Shown in pieces: positions 8,578-15,853 of a stretch of DNA of 18,399 bases. The position numbers were made by a program, and so were the translations under genes. Origin of the DNA: an uncultured Rubellimicrobium sp. (lineage in GTDB: Bacteria; Pseudomonadota; Alphaproteobacteria; Rhodobacterales; Rhodobacteraceae). The notes under the pieces are model-generated. The model was not told the DNA's origin. It saw nothing but the letters and a program-made list of their open reading frames with translations, and searched no databases. Numbering within the stretch: position 1 is the first letter of the stretch; the number at the start of each line of letters is the position of its first letter. Location: the NCBI GenBank assembly GCA_902805995.1, contig CADCUU010000067.1, forward strand, positions 1 to 18,399, given 5' to 3'.

Positions 8578-8990
8578 CCCTCGTAGCCCTGGAGCCAGGT
8601 GCAGTCGTACTCCACCACGAAGGTGTCGTTGAACTCCGTGGCGCCCGTCGCGCCGCGCACCTCGCCCCGGTCGCAGACCAGGGCGAGGTCCAGCACCGCG
8701 TCCTGCTCCGCCCCGGTCAGCGGCGCGCCTGATTCGGTCCTGACCCGGACCTCGACGGGGTGGCGCCATTCGATGGTCCGCACCGACTGCCCGTCCACCA
8801 CCACGGCCACATCCCGCCCGACCTTGGGCCGCACATAGCGAAGCCATTCAAGGGGCGTGGGCTCGACGTCCGAGACCGTGGTCGCGGGCGTGACCACCAT
8901 CTGCCCCTGCTCGACGCTTACAAAGCCGCCGGCCTGCCCGGGTCCACCCCAGGCCACCAGCATCGCCACGCCCAACGCTCCGATCCGCAT
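8571..8990 (-). CDS. Small exported protein of unknown function downstream of nuoF
   Basis: Protein of 139 residues with a signal peptide (MRIGALGVAMLVAWGG, likely cleaved near QAGG about 19-22). The mature part looks beta-rich, with VGRDVAVVVDGQSVRTIEW and HPVEVRVRTESG segments, and has only two cysteines (C106 and C130) spaced for a disulfide. I do not recognise a family. ATG at 8990 has AAGGAGAG about 7 bases upstream; a longer in-frame extension toward nuoF lacks protein-like composition. It lies between the nuoF terminator and the convergent plus-strand gene, whose 3' end it overlaps by 7 bases (stop TAG at 8573-8571). A candidate promoter is at 9017-9045. Confidence 0.8.
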   Translation of the reverse strand: MRIGALGVAMLVAWGGPGQAGGFVSVEQGQMVVTPATTVSDVEPTPLEWLRYVRPKVGRDVAVVVDGQSVRTIEWRHPVEVRVRTESGAPLTGAEQDAVLDLALVCDRGEVRGATGATEFNDTFVVEYDCTWLQGYEGQ

Positions 8991-9016
8991 CCCGGCTCTC
9001 CTTGTCTGTTCTGCGC

Positions 9017-9045
9017 AGGAAACACCCGCCCGGGCCCGACGCCAA
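9017..9045 (-). promoter_or_regulatory. Candidate promoter after the nuoF terminator
   Basis: On the minus strand, TTGGCG (9045-9040) is followed after 17 bases by TTTCCT (9022-9017). The -35 matches 4 of 6 consensus bases and the -10 only 3. Its placement, just after a strong terminator and about 27 bases before the start of the exported-protein gene at 8990, makes it plausible but weak. Confidence 0.3.
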
Positions 9046-9057
9046 GCCCCGAATGAC

Positions 9058-9088
9058 AAAGGGCGCCGCCCGACGGCGACGCCCCTTT
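9058..9088 (-). terminator. Intrinsic terminator after nuoF (possibly bidirectional)
   Basis: Starting 26 bases after the nuoF stop, the minus strand forms AAAGGG-(bulged G)-CGTCGCC paired with GGCGGCG-CCCTTT around a 4-base GTCG loop: 13 pairs including one G-U, ending in TTTGTCATT. The plus strand likewise ends in TTTT, so the structure could stop transcription from either side. This is the clearest terminator in the window. Confidence 0.8.
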
Positions 9089-9114
9089 TACTATCTCCCG
9101 GCGTGGGCCCTGCC

Positions 9115-10410
9115 CTACTCGGCCGCGACCGCCGTGATCCGCCCCGTGCGCTTGGCACGGATGCGGTCCTCGATCTCGTCGCGGAAGTTGCGGATCAGGC
9201 CCTGGATCGGCCACGCCGCCGCATCGCCCAAGGCACAGATCGTGTGCCCCTCGACCTGCTTCGTCACATCGAGCAGCATGTCGATCTCCTCGACCTCCGC
9301 CTCGCCGCGCACCAGCCGCTCCATCACCCGCATCATCCAGCCGGTCCCTTCCCGGCACGGCGTGCACTGGCCGCAGCTCTCGTGCTTGTAGAACTTCGCG
9401 AGCCGCCAGATCGCCTTCACCATGTCCGTGCTCTGGTCCATGACGATCACGGCGGCGGTGCCCAGGCCCGACCGCTGCTCGCGCAGCCAGTCGAAGTCCA
9501 TGATGGCGTCCTTCATCACGTCGGCCTTGATGTTCGGCACCGACGACCCGCCCGGGATCACCGCCTTGAGGTTGTCCCAGCCGCCCCGGATGCCGCCGCA
9601 ATGCTTGTCGATCAGTTCCACGAAGGGGATCGACATGGCCTCCTCGACCACGCACGGCTTGTTCACATGGCCCGAGATCGCGAAGAGCTTGGTGCCCGAG
9701 TTGTTGGCCCGCCCGAAGGAGGAGAACCAGCCCGCGCCCCGACGCAGGATCGTCGGCGCCACGGCGATGGACTCCACGTTGTTCACCGTCGTCGGGCAGC
9801 CATAAAGGCCCGCCCCCGCCGGGAACGGCGGCTTCATCCGGGGCATCCCCTTCTTGCCCTCAAGCGATTCGAGAAGCGCCGTCTCCTCGCCGCAGATGTA
9901 GGCGCCCGCGCCGTGATGGACGTAAAGGTCGAAGTCCCAGCCCGAGCCGCAGGCGTTCCGCCCGATCAGCCCCGCCTCATAGGCCTCGTCCACCGCGCGC
10001 TGGAGCGACTCCTTCTCACGGACATACTCGCCGCGGATGTAGATGTAGGAGGCATGCGCCCCCATCGCGAAGGAGGCGATCAGGCAGCCCTCGACCAGCG
10101 TATGCGGGTCGTGGCGCATGATCTCCCGGTCCTTGCAGGTCCCGGGCTCCGACTCGTCGGCGTTCACCACGAGGTAGGACGGCCGCCCATCCGACTCCTT
10201 GGGCATGAACGACCACTTGAGGCCCGTCGGGAAGCCCGCGCCGCCACGGCCGCGCAGCCCGCTGGCCTTCATCTCGTTGACGATCCAGTCGCGCCCCTTG
10301 AGCAGGATGTCGCGGGTCCCGTCCCAGTGGCCGCGCGCCCGCGCCCCGGCGAGGGACCGGTCGTGCATCCCGTAGATGTTGGTGAAGATGCGGTCCTTGT
10401 CCTCGAGCAT
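9115..10410 (-). CDS. nuoF: NADH-quinone oxidoreductase subunit F (NADH- and FMN-binding)
   Basis: Catalytic subunit (431 residues, standard alphaproteobacterial length) that oxidises NADH through FMN and passes electrons to cluster N3. The glycine-rich [13 protein letters not shown] (51-63) and the segment [18 protein letters not shown] (165-182) form the NADH/FMN site. [12 protein letters not shown] plus a later cysteine supply the N3 ligands C346, C349, C352 and C392. ATG at 10410 overlaps the stop of the upstream DUF5337-like gene by one base (TGATG), with AAGGGG about 8 bases upstream. An in-frame upstream extension is just part of that neighbour. A strong terminator follows 26 bases after the TAG stop. 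Confidence 0.98.
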   Translation of the reverse strand: MLEDKDRIFTNIYGMHDRSLAGARARGHWDGTRDILLKGRDWIVNEMKASGLRGRGGAGFPTGLKWSFMPKESDGRPSYLVVNADESEPGTCKDREIMRHDPHTLVEGCLIASFAMGAHASYIYIRGEYVREKESLQRAVDEAYEAGLIGRNACGSGWDFDLYVHHGAGAYICGEETALLESLEGKKGMPRMKPPFPAGAGLYGCPTTVNNVESIAVAPTILRRGAGWFSSFGRANNSGTKLFAISGHVNKPCVVEEAMSIPFVELIDKHCGGIRGGWDNLKAVIPGGSSVPNIKADVMKDAIMDFDWLREQRSGLGTAAVIVMDQSTDMVKAIWRLAKFYKHESCGQCTPCREGTGWMMRVMERLVRGEAEVEEIDMLLDVTKQVEGHTICALGDAAAWPIQGLIRNFRDEIEDRIRAKRTGRITAVAAE

Positions 10411-10751
10411 CACTGTGACCCCTTGTCCGCCCGGCGCAACCGCCAGACCTGCCATGTCAGATAGATCGCCACGCCGAACCCAGCGAGCGCGAAAAGATCG
10501 AGAAGAGCCCTGACCCGCGCGGACCAGCCAAAGGAGCCGCCCGCCGCGGTGGTCGCGATCCAGAAGACCCCGACACTTGCCAGCACCAGCGCCGCGAGCC
10601 GCCCGGCCCGCAGGACGGCGGCATCAGCGACACGGACCTTCGGCGCCTGCCGCGGATCGGCCAGCGGTGCGGGCCGCTGAACGGGCCGATCTCGCCGGGG
10701 CACAAGCCGCTTGTGGCCGTTCAGGGCGCGGGGGTTTCGGCGTTGCTCCAC
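10410..10751 (-). CDS. DUF5337-like two-helix membrane protein between nuoE and nuoF
   Basis: Small integral membrane protein with two hydrophobic helices (about residues 52-72 and 82-104 when counted from GTG 10751), the first containing [13 protein letters not shown] and the second [21 protein letters not shown], followed by a short basic tail. This layout, together with placement between nuoE and nuoF, resembles DUF5337 of Rhodobacterales; that match is from memory. The start is uncertain. GTG at 10751 has GGGAGG six bases upstream but gives a 31-base overlap with nuoE and a Pro/Arg-rich leader. GTG at 10703 gives 97 residues but has a poor ribosome site. The family's usual length, as I recall it, is shorter than either. 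It overlaps nuoF by one base, so the two are co-translated. It may be a complex I accessory or assembly factor, by location only. Confidence 0.68.
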   Translation of the reverse strand: MEQRRNPRALNGHKRLVPRRDRPVQRPAPLADPRQAPKVRVADAAVLRAGRLAALVLASVGVFWIATTAAGGSFGWSARVRALLDLFALAGFGVAIYLTWQVWRLRRADKGSQ

Positions 10752-11995
10752 GTCCGCCCTCCCTCGCTGGCAAGGCGGCGCGCCTGGTCGATCCAGTTGT
10801 CACGCGCGATGCGGCCCCGGAACGCTCCCAGCCGCGAATCGACCCAGGCGACTTCGCCGGGGCTCCAGCTCGCGATCTGGTCGTAATGCCAGAAGCCCAT
10901 CTCGTGCAGCGCGGCCTCGAGCTTCGGCCCGATTCCCTCGATGGCCCGCAGGTTGTCGCCGATCCCGTCGCGCGGCGCCATCATCGTGGGCGGCGCCTGC
11001 TCGGGGACGAGAGGCGTGGCAGCCGCCCGGGCTCCCGTGGCATCGGGCCCGGCCGGAGTCTCCGCCCCGCCGGGCGGCGTGACGCCCAGCGGCTGCCCCT
11101 CGGGCTCGGGCGCGACATTGGCCTCGCCCTCGGCCTCGGTGAAGCGGACGCCCGCGGGCCGACCCAGCGACTGCGCCCCGGCCTCCTGCACGGTGTTGCC
11201 GGTGCCGTCCTGAACCTCGCCTTCGCCCGGCGTGGGCTCGGCAGTCTCCTCGATGGCCACGGGCTCCGGCACCTCCGGGGTGGTCTCCTGCCCGCGCAGC
11301 CAGGGCGCGCGCAGCGGCACCTCGGTCCCGTCGATGCGCTTGACCGTGTCGCCGATGGTCAGCGCGAGATCCACGCTCGCGTTATGCTCGTGCCCGCCCC
11401 GGAACTCGGCCAGCGTCGTCGCCCCGCCCTCAGGCTCCGAGGCGAAGCGCCCGATCTGCGAGCCCGGCTTCGGCACGCGCCCGGCCTCCAGCTCATCGAG
11501 CACGCGGGCCAGGCTTTCGACCGTCAGGTCCTCGTAATAGTCCTTGCCGATCTGGGCCATGGGCGCGTTCGCGCATGCGCCCAGGCACTCGACCTCCTCC
11601 CAGGAGAACTTGCCGTCCGCGCCGGGATGGTGCTGCTCGGGCGACACGCGCCGCTCCAGAAACTCCATCAGCGCCTCGCTCCCGCGCAGCATGCAGGGCG
11701 TAGTCCCGCAAACCTGGATATGCGCCACGCTCCCCACGGGGGACAGCTGGAACATGAAGTAGAAGGTCGCGACCTCCAGCACCCGGATATAGGCCATGCC
11801 CAGCATCCGCGAAACTTGCTCGATGCAGGGCTTGGAGATCCAGCCCTCCTGCTCCTGCGCGCGGAACAGAAGGGGGATCACCGCGCTGGCCTGCCGGCCT
11901 TCGGGGTATTTGGCGATCTGCGCCTCCGCCCAGGCGAGGTTCGCGGGCGTGAAGGCGAAGGAGGCGGGCTGGTCGGCGTGTAGGCGACGGAGCAT
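10721..11995 (-). CDS. nuoE: NADH-quinone oxidoreductase subunit E with long C-terminal extension
   Basis: Thioredoxin-like [2Fe-2S] subunit holding cluster N1a. The core (about 1-225) has ligands C96, C101, C137, C141 in CGTTPC and CLGACANAP, with [19 protein letters not shown] before them. At 424 residues it is far longer than E. coli NuoE (166). The extra part is a Pro/Glu/Ala-rich linker (about 235-340) and a terminal domain (about 345-410) with [20 protein letters not shown] and [19 protein letters not shown], which looks like a helix-hairpin-helix module. Extended NuoE is known in Rhodobacter relatives, so this is lineage-typical rather than a frameshift artefact. ATG at 11995 has only a weak ribosome site; a candidate promoter lies at 12032-12061. 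Confidence 0.95.
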   Translation of the reverse strand: MLRRLHADQPASFAFTPANLAWAEAQIAKYPEGRQASAVIPLLFRAQEQEGWISKPCIEQVSRMLGMAYIRVLEVATFYFMFQLSPVGSVAHIQVCGTTPCMLRGSEALMEFLERRVSPEQHHPGADGKFSWEEVECLGACANAPMAQIGKDYYEDLTVESLARVLDELEAGRVPKPGSQIGRFASEPEGGATTLAEFRGGHEHNASVDLALTIGDTVKRIDGTEVPLRAPWLRGQETTPEVPEPVAIEETAEPTPGEGEVQDGTGNTVQEAGAQSLGRPAGVRFTEAEGEANVAPEPEGQPLGVTPPGGAETPAGPDATGARAAATPLVPEQAPPTMMAPRDGIGDNLRAIEGIGPKLEAALHEMGFWHYDQIASWSPGEVAWVDSRLGAFRGRIARDNWIDQARRLASEGGRTWSNAETPAP

Positions 11996-12031
11996 GTGGT
12001 CAAGGTCCGGTCAGCAGGGGACGTCGCCGCG

Positions 12032-12061
12032 CCTATACACGCGGGCCGCGGGCAGGGACAG
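12032..12061 (-). promoter_or_regulatory. Candidate promoter for nuoE
   Basis: On the minus strand CTGTCC (12061-12056) and TATAGG (12037-12032) are spaced by 18 bases; the -10 matches 4 of 6 and the -35 matches 3 of 6 consensus positions. It lies 37 bases before the nuoE start codon, between the lipoprotein gene and nuoE. TATA is rare in this GC-rich DNA, which is the main argument. Confidence 0.35.
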
Positions 12062-12079
12062 GCCCCAGGCGCATCACGT

Positions 12080-12391
12080 TCAGATGCAGTTGTTCGACAG
12101 AAGCCGGATCGCGGGACCCTCGGCCGTCGTGATGGACTCGACCTGCTTCTGGCTCGCCAGTTGCTGCACCAGTTGCCGCAGGTCGTCGCGCCGCAGATTC
12201 GCGCGAAGCTGCACGGCCCCCGAATTCGCGTTGCTGAGGACGCAGCCCTCCGCCTCGATCGCCGCCACCAGGCGGTCGAGAGGCGCGGCCGCGACAGCGG
12301 CGCTCACGGGCTGCGGCGCGGGCACGGGTTGCGCGCACGCGCTGAGCGCGAGCGTAGCCAGCACGAGGAGGGAGACGGTCTTGGCGGTCAT
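12080..12391 (-). CDS. Small lipoprotein of unknown function upstream of nuoE
   Basis: Protein of 103 residues with a clear lipoprotein signal: MTAKTVSLLVLATLALSAC, where LSAC (16-19) is a lipobox with C19 as lipidation site. A Pro/Ala/Gln linker (20-45) is followed by a compact domain (about 46-103) with predicted helices (LDRLVAAIEAEGC, RRDDLRQLVQQLASQK) and a C-terminal strand ending LLSNNCI. C50 and C102 may pair. I do not recognise the family. An in-frame ATG 30 bases upstream exists, but ATG 12391 has AGGAAAGG about 8 bases upstream and places the signal correctly. It is inserted between nuoD and nuoE, downstream of a terminator, so it may start a transcript that includes nuoE. Confidence 0.82.
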   Translation of the reverse strand: MTAKTVSLLVLATLALSACAQPVPAPQPVSAAVAAAPLDRLVAAIEAEGCVLSNANSGAVQLRANLRRDDLRQLVQQLASQKQVESITTAEGPAIRLLSNNCI

Positions 12392-12417
12392 GGAAGGCCT
12401 TTCCTGAAGCGAGAAGG

Positions 12418-12663
12418 TCACGGCGTGCCCGGCATCATCACGAGGTCGCCCGTCGTCCGGTCGATTTCATACGCCGCACCAGGATTGTCCAGAACCTCCG
12501 CGCCGACGCCCGCCTCCGCCGCGCTCTCGTGAACCGGGGCCGTCCCCAGATCGCGATCCGTCCCACGCGGACCACGCCGACTCAACAGCCGCCACGCCTC
12601 GCTCCGATACCATTCGTCACAGTAGCACCCGCCCGCGAACTGGACACCCCAAGACCGCGAACG
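12418..12663 (-). pseudogene. Open frame without a normal start between nuoD and the lipoprotein gene (possible gene remnant)
   Basis: A minus-strand frame open from the stop TAG at 12666-12664 to TGA at 12420-12418 encodes up to 81 residues. Its translation looks protein-like: FAGGCYCDEWYRSEAWRLL near the beginning and AAYEIDRTTGDLVMMPGTP at the end. No ATG or GTG opens the frame early enough; the only conventional candidate is TTG at 12585 (55 residues) with no ribosome site. It could be the 3' remnant of an accessory gene whose front was lost, or a real gene using an unusual start. The extended -10-like TGCTACTGT lies near 12613-12621. The other five frames here show nothing better. Confidence 0.35.
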
Positions 12664-12665
12664 CT

Positions 12666-12696
12666 AAAAAGCCGCCCAGCGCTCCCGCCGGACGGC
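12666..12696 (-). terminator. Intrinsic terminator after nuoD
   Basis: On the minus strand GCCGTCC (12696-12690) pairs with GGGCGGC (12677-12671), seven pairs with one G-U wobble, around a 12-base loop, followed at once by TTTTT (12670-12666). It starts 41 bases after the nuoD stop. Stem and T-tract are good for a GC-rich genome. Confidence 0.7.
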
Positions 12697-12737
12697 CCTC
12701 GAACTCTCACCCCGCCAAAAGGGCCACCCCTCCCGCC

Positions 12738-14018
12738 TCAGCGGTCGATACTGCCGAACACCACGTCGAGAGTCGCGATCACCGCCGACACGTCCGCCAG
12801 CATGTGCCCCTTCACGAGGTGGTCCATTGCCTGAAGGTGCAGGTAATCGGCCGACCGGATCTTGGCCTTGTAGGGCTTGTTGGTCCCGTCCGCGACAAGG
12901 TACACGCCGAACTCGCCCTTGGGCGCCTCGACGGCGGTGTAGGTCTCGCCCGCCGGAACGTGGAACCCCTCGGTATAAAGCTTGAAGTGATGGATGAGCG
13001 CCTCCATCGAGGTCTTCATCTCGCCCCGCTTCGGCGGCGTGAGCTTGCCGCGCGCCAGAACGTCGCCATGCTCGACCCGCAGCTTCGCGATCGCCTGCCG
13101 CACGATCTTCGTGGACTCGCGCATCTCCTGCATGCGGATCAGGTAGCGGTCGTAGTTGTCGCCGTTCTTGCCCACGGGCACCTGGAAGTCGAACTCGTCG
13201 TAGCACTCGTAGGGCTGCGACCGCCGGAGGTCCCAGGCCAGCCCCGCCGACCGCGCGATGGGGCCGGAGAAGCCCCAGTCCTGCACGTCCTTCTCGGTGA
13301 TGATGGCGATATCGACGTTGCGCTGCTTGAAGATCCGGTTCTCGGTCAGCAGCTCGTCGATGTCGTCCAGCACCTTGGGGAAGTGATCCGCCCAGGCGTC
13401 GATGTCGTCAAGCAGCGCGGGCGGCAGGTCCTGGTGGACGCCCCCGGGCCGGAAATAAGCCGCATGCATCCGCGCGCCCGAGGCCCGCTCGTAGAACATG
13501 AACAGCTTCTCGCGCTCCTCGAAGCCCCAGAGCGGCGGCGTCAGCGCGCCCACGTCCATGGCCCAGGTCGTCACGTTCAGGAGGTGGTTCAGCACCCGCG
13601 TGATCTCGGAATACAGCACCCGGATCAAGGAGGCCCGGCGCGGCACCGTCACGCCCGTCAGCTTCTCGATGGCGAGGCACCACATATGCTCCATCGCCAT
13701 GGGGGAGCAGTAGTCGAGCCGGTCGAAATACGGCAGCGCCTGGAGATAGGTCTTGTGCTCGCAGAACTTCTCCGTCCCGCGATGCAGCAGGCCTATATGC
13801 GGGTCCACGCGCTCCACGATCTCCCCGTCGAGTTCGAGGATCAGGCGAAGCACCCCGTGCGCCGCAGGGTGCTGCGGGCCGAAGTTGATGTTGAAGTTGC
13901 GGATCTTCTGCTCGCCGGTGAGCACGTCCTCGAAGCCCACGTCCCGGACCTCGCCGCCGCGCTCCATATCCGTGCCGCGGAGGTTGGCGCGCAGGTCGCC
14001 CTTCAGATCGCCGTCCAT
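12738..14018 (-). CDS. nuoD: NADH-quinone oxidoreductase subunit D
   Basis: The 49-kDa-type subunit (426 residues) related to the large subunit of NiFe hydrogenases; with NuoB it forms the quinone-reduction site. The landmarks are [36 protein letters not shown], and the C-terminal [20 protein letters not shown] with DVVFGSIDR at the end. The first about 30 residues ([20 protein letters not shown]) are polar, as in relatives starting MDGD. A longer in-frame extension exists upstream, but ATG at 14018 has AAAGGA about 8 bases upstream and fits the family. nuoC ends 28 bases before it; an intrinsic terminator follows. Confidence 0.97.
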   Translation of the reverse strand: MDGDLKGDLRANLRGTDMERGGEVRDVGFEDVLTGEQKIRNFNINFGPQHPAAHGVLRLILELDGEIVERVDPHIGLLHRGTEKFCEHKTYLQALPYFDRLDYCSPMAMEHMWCLAIEKLTGVTVPRRASLIRVLYSEITRVLNHLLNVTTWAMDVGALTPPLWGFEEREKLFMFYERASGARMHAAYFRPGGVHQDLPPALLDDIDAWADHFPKVLDDIDELLTENRIFKQRNVDIAIITEKDVQDWGFSGPIARSAGLAWDLRRSQPYECYDEFDFQVPVGKNGDNYDRYLIRMQEMRESTKIVRQAIAKLRVEHGDVLARGKLTPPKRGEMKTSMEALIHHFKLYTEGFHVPAGETYTAVEAPKGEFGVYLVADGTNKPYKAKIRSADYLHLQAMDHLVKGHMLADVSAVIATLDVVFGSIDR

Positions 14019-14046
14019 ATTGCGTCCTTTCTCCGTTGCCCGCGCC

Positions 14047-14748
14047 TCAGGAAGGCGAGCGATGTTGGGTCGTCGTGGGCGGCGTGCCGCTGGGCTCGCC
14101 CGCCTTCTCGTCGCCCGGAAGCGCAAAGGCGCCGCCCTCCCAGGGGCTCAGGAAATCGAAGGCCCGCCATTCCTGCGTCAGCTTCACGGGCTCATAGACG
14201 ACGCGCTTCTGCACCTCGTCGTAGCGGACCTCGTTGTAGCCCGTCAGCGGGAAGTCCTTGCGGAGCGGGTGCCCGCGGAACCCGTAGTCCGTCAGCAGCC
14301 GCCGCAGGTCCGGGTGACCAGAGAAGATCAGCCCGTACATGTCGAAGATCTCGCGCTCGAACCAGTTCGCTCCGGGGAAGACGCCCGTGATCGAGGGGAC
14401 CATCTCCTCCTCCGCCACCTGCGCTTTGATGCGGATGCGACGGTTCGTGTACATCGACAGCAGGTGGTAGACGACGTCGAAGCGCTTGGCGCGCCCCGGC
14501 CAGTCCACCGCCGTCGCATCCACGAAGAGCGAGAACTGGCAGCCCCCGTCGTACCGCAGGAACTCGATCGTCTCCACGATGGAGTTCAGCGCCACGTCGA
14601 TGGACAGCTCCCCGTTGCGGACGTTCCAGCCCAGCACCGCGCCGGGCCGCCGCTCCACCAGCGACGCGCCCAGCTCCGCCAGCGCGTCGGCCGCGACCTG
14701 GGGGACCTGCGCGGGGATCGCCGCCTCGGGGGTCGTGTGTTCGGGCAT
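14047..14748 (-). CDS. nuoC: NADH-quinone oxidoreductase subunit C
   Basis: The 30-kDa-type subunit of the peripheral arm (233 residues), separate from NuoD here, unlike the NuoCD fusion of E. coli. The family signature is complete: [20 protein letters not shown] followed by [20 protein letters not shown]. The C-terminal tail after about residue 205 ([19 protein letters not shown]) is polar and probably flexible. ATG at 14748 lies 11 bases after the nuoB stop with GAGGGGA about 8 bases upstream. NuoC has no cofactor; it helps hold NuoD, NuoI and NuoG together. Confidence 0.97.
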   Translation of the reverse strand: MPEHTTPEAAIPAQVPQVAADALAELGASLVERRPGAVLGWNVRNGELSIDVALNSIVETIEFLRYDGGCQFSLFVDATAVDWPGRAKRFDVVYHLLSMYTNRRIRIKAQVAEEEMVPSITGVFPGANWFEREIFDMYGLIFSGHPDLRRLLTDYGFRGHPLRKDFPLTGYNEVRYDEVQKRVVYEPVKLTQEWRAFDFLSPWEGGAFALPGDEKAGEPSGTPPTTTQHRSPS

Positions 14749-14759
14749 GTCGTGTCCCC

Positions 14760-15401
14760 TCAGCGGGTGATGGTGCCGGTGCGGCGGATTTTGCGCTGGA
14801 GCGCGAGGATGCCGTAAAGCAGCGCCTCGGCCGTGGGCGGGCAGCCGGGGACATACACGTCCACGGGCACGATGCGGTCGCAGCCCCGCACCACCGAATA
14901 GCCGAAGTGGTAGTAGCCGCCGCCGTTCGCGCAGGATCCCATGGAGATCACGTAGCGCGGCTCGGGCATCTGGTCGTAGATCTTGCGGAACGCGGGCGCC
15001 ATCTTGTTGGTCAGCGTCCCGGCCACGATGATCAGGTCCGACTGGCGCGGCGACGCGCGCGGCGCGGTCCCGAATCGCTCCAGGTCATAGCGCGGCATGG
15101 AGGTGTGCATCATCTCCACCGCGCAGCAGGCGAGGCCGAAGGTCATCCAGTGCAGCGACCCGGTGCGCGCCCAGTTGATGATGTCCGCCGTGGAGGTGAC
15201 GAGGAACCCCTTGTCCTGCAGGTCCCGGTTCATCTCGCGCACGGTGACCTCGCGGTCCGCCCCGGCGGTGTAAAGCCCGGTCTGCACGCCCTGCGTCTGC
15301 AAGCCCCCCGTCTGCGGGCCACCCTGCACGAGGGAGCCGCGGGTCATCTCCGCCTCGGTGGGCAGGATCACCTGCGCCTTGGTGTCGTCCTTCACTGCCA
15401 T
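14760..15401 (-). CDS. nuoB: NADH-quinone oxidoreductase subunit B (cluster N2)
   Basis: The PSST-type subunit (213 residues) that carries N2, the last cluster before quinone. Ligands C92, C93, C157 and C187 are seen in [20 protein letters not shown] and [14 protein letters not shown]. The conserved core begins near [12 protein letters not shown] (about 45); before it is a polar extension of about 44 residues with a Gln-Thr-Gly pattern ([15 protein letters not shown]) that seems longer than in relatives. ATG at 15401 overlaps the nuoA end by 10 bases and has AAGGGGG about 9 bases upstream; the in-frame ATG at 15422 has no ribosome site. An internal start (Met19) cannot be excluded but lacks support. 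Confidence 0.96.
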   Translation of the reverse strand: MAVKDDTKAQVILPTEAEMTRGSLVQGGPQTGGLQTQGVQTGLYTAGADREVTVREMNRDLQDKGFLVTSTADIINWARTGSLHWMTFGLACCAVEMMHTSMPRYDLERFGTAPRASPRQSDLIIVAGTLTNKMAPAFRKIYDQMPEPRYVISMGSCANGGGYYHFGYSVVRGCDRIVPVDVYVPGCPPTAEALLYGILALQRKIRRTGTITR

Positions 15402-15760
15402 TCCAGCGCCCCCTTCTTCCATTCGTAGATGAAGCCGATGGTCAGCACCGCGAGGAAGATCATCATCGACCAGAACGCCGCCATGCTCATCGCCCCAAAG
15501 GCCACCGCCCAGGGGAAGAGAAACGCGACCTCCAGGTCGAAGATAATGAACAGGATCGACACGAGGTAGAACCTCACGTCAAATTTCATCCGCGCGTCGT
15601 CGAAGGCGTTGAACCCGCATTCGTAGGCCGAGACCTTTTCGGGGTCCGGGTTGCGCACGGCCAGCACCACGGCGGCGACGATCAGGATGATCCCCAGCGC
15701 GACGGCGAGCCCCAGGAAGATGATGATGGGGAGGTATTCCCTCAGAAAGCTTTCTTCCAC
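15392..15760 (-). CDS. nuoA: NADH-quinone oxidoreductase subunit A
   Basis: First gene of the complex I cluster; a membrane subunit (122 residues, normal length) with three transmembrane helices at about 10-34, 62-84 and 89-111. The loop after helix 1 has [21 protein letters not shown], the NuoA/ND3 signature with its cysteine near the quinone cavity. The start is GTG at 15760 with GGAGG about 6 bases upstream. The 3' end overlaps nuoB by 10 bases, indicating translational coupling. Upstream is the promoter-like element at 15805-15833 and a perfect hairpin in the leader. Confidence 0.97.
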   Translation of the reverse strand: MEESFLREYLPIIIFLGLAVALGIILIVAAVVLAVRNPDPEKVSAYECGFNAFDDARMKFDVRFYLVSILFIIFDLEVAFLFPWAVAFGAMSMAAFWSMMIFLAVLTIGFIYEWKKGALEWQ

Positions 15761-15778
15761 GCGCGCCTCCGGGTGATG

Positions 15779-15797
15779 GGGCGCATGCCTTGCGCCC
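15779..15797 (-). promoter_or_regulatory. Perfect inverted repeat in the nuoA leader
   Basis: GGGCGCA (15779-15785) and TGCGCCC (15791-15797) form a perfect 7-base inverted repeat around a 5-base loop. It lies between the putative -10 (15805-15810) and the nuoA ribosome site, so it would sit at the very 5' end of the transcript. It could stabilise the mRNA or be an operator. Confidence 0.5.
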
Positions 15798-15804
15798 GGA
15801 ACGG

Positions 15805-15833
15805 GGCTTACCGCCCGCCCCTGCCGGGGTCAA
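15805..15833 (-). promoter_or_regulatory. Putative main promoter of the nuo cluster
   Basis: On the minus strand, TTGACC (15833-15828) matches the sigma-70 -35 consensus in 5 of 6 positions and is followed after exactly 17 bases by TAAGCC (15810-15805), a weak -10 as is common in GC-rich alphaproteobacteria. It lies about 45 bases before the nuoA GTG and just after the stop of the upstream gene. A short inverted repeat, CCGGGG/CCCCGG (15824-15829 and 15841-15846), overlaps the -35 and may be an operator or the upstream gene's terminator stem. Confidence 0.55.
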
Positions 15834-15853
15834 CGGCCCGCCCCGGCGCAGGT

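Noticed and set aside
8857..10464. A plus-strand open frame of 535 codons opposite nuoF
   Set aside because: Complementary-frame artefact; it also runs across the nuoF terminator and has no ribosome site or domain.
12804..14390. A plus-strand open frame of 528 codons opposite nuoD and nuoC
   Set aside because: Arg/His/Val-rich antisense shadow; both minus-strand genes have full signatures.
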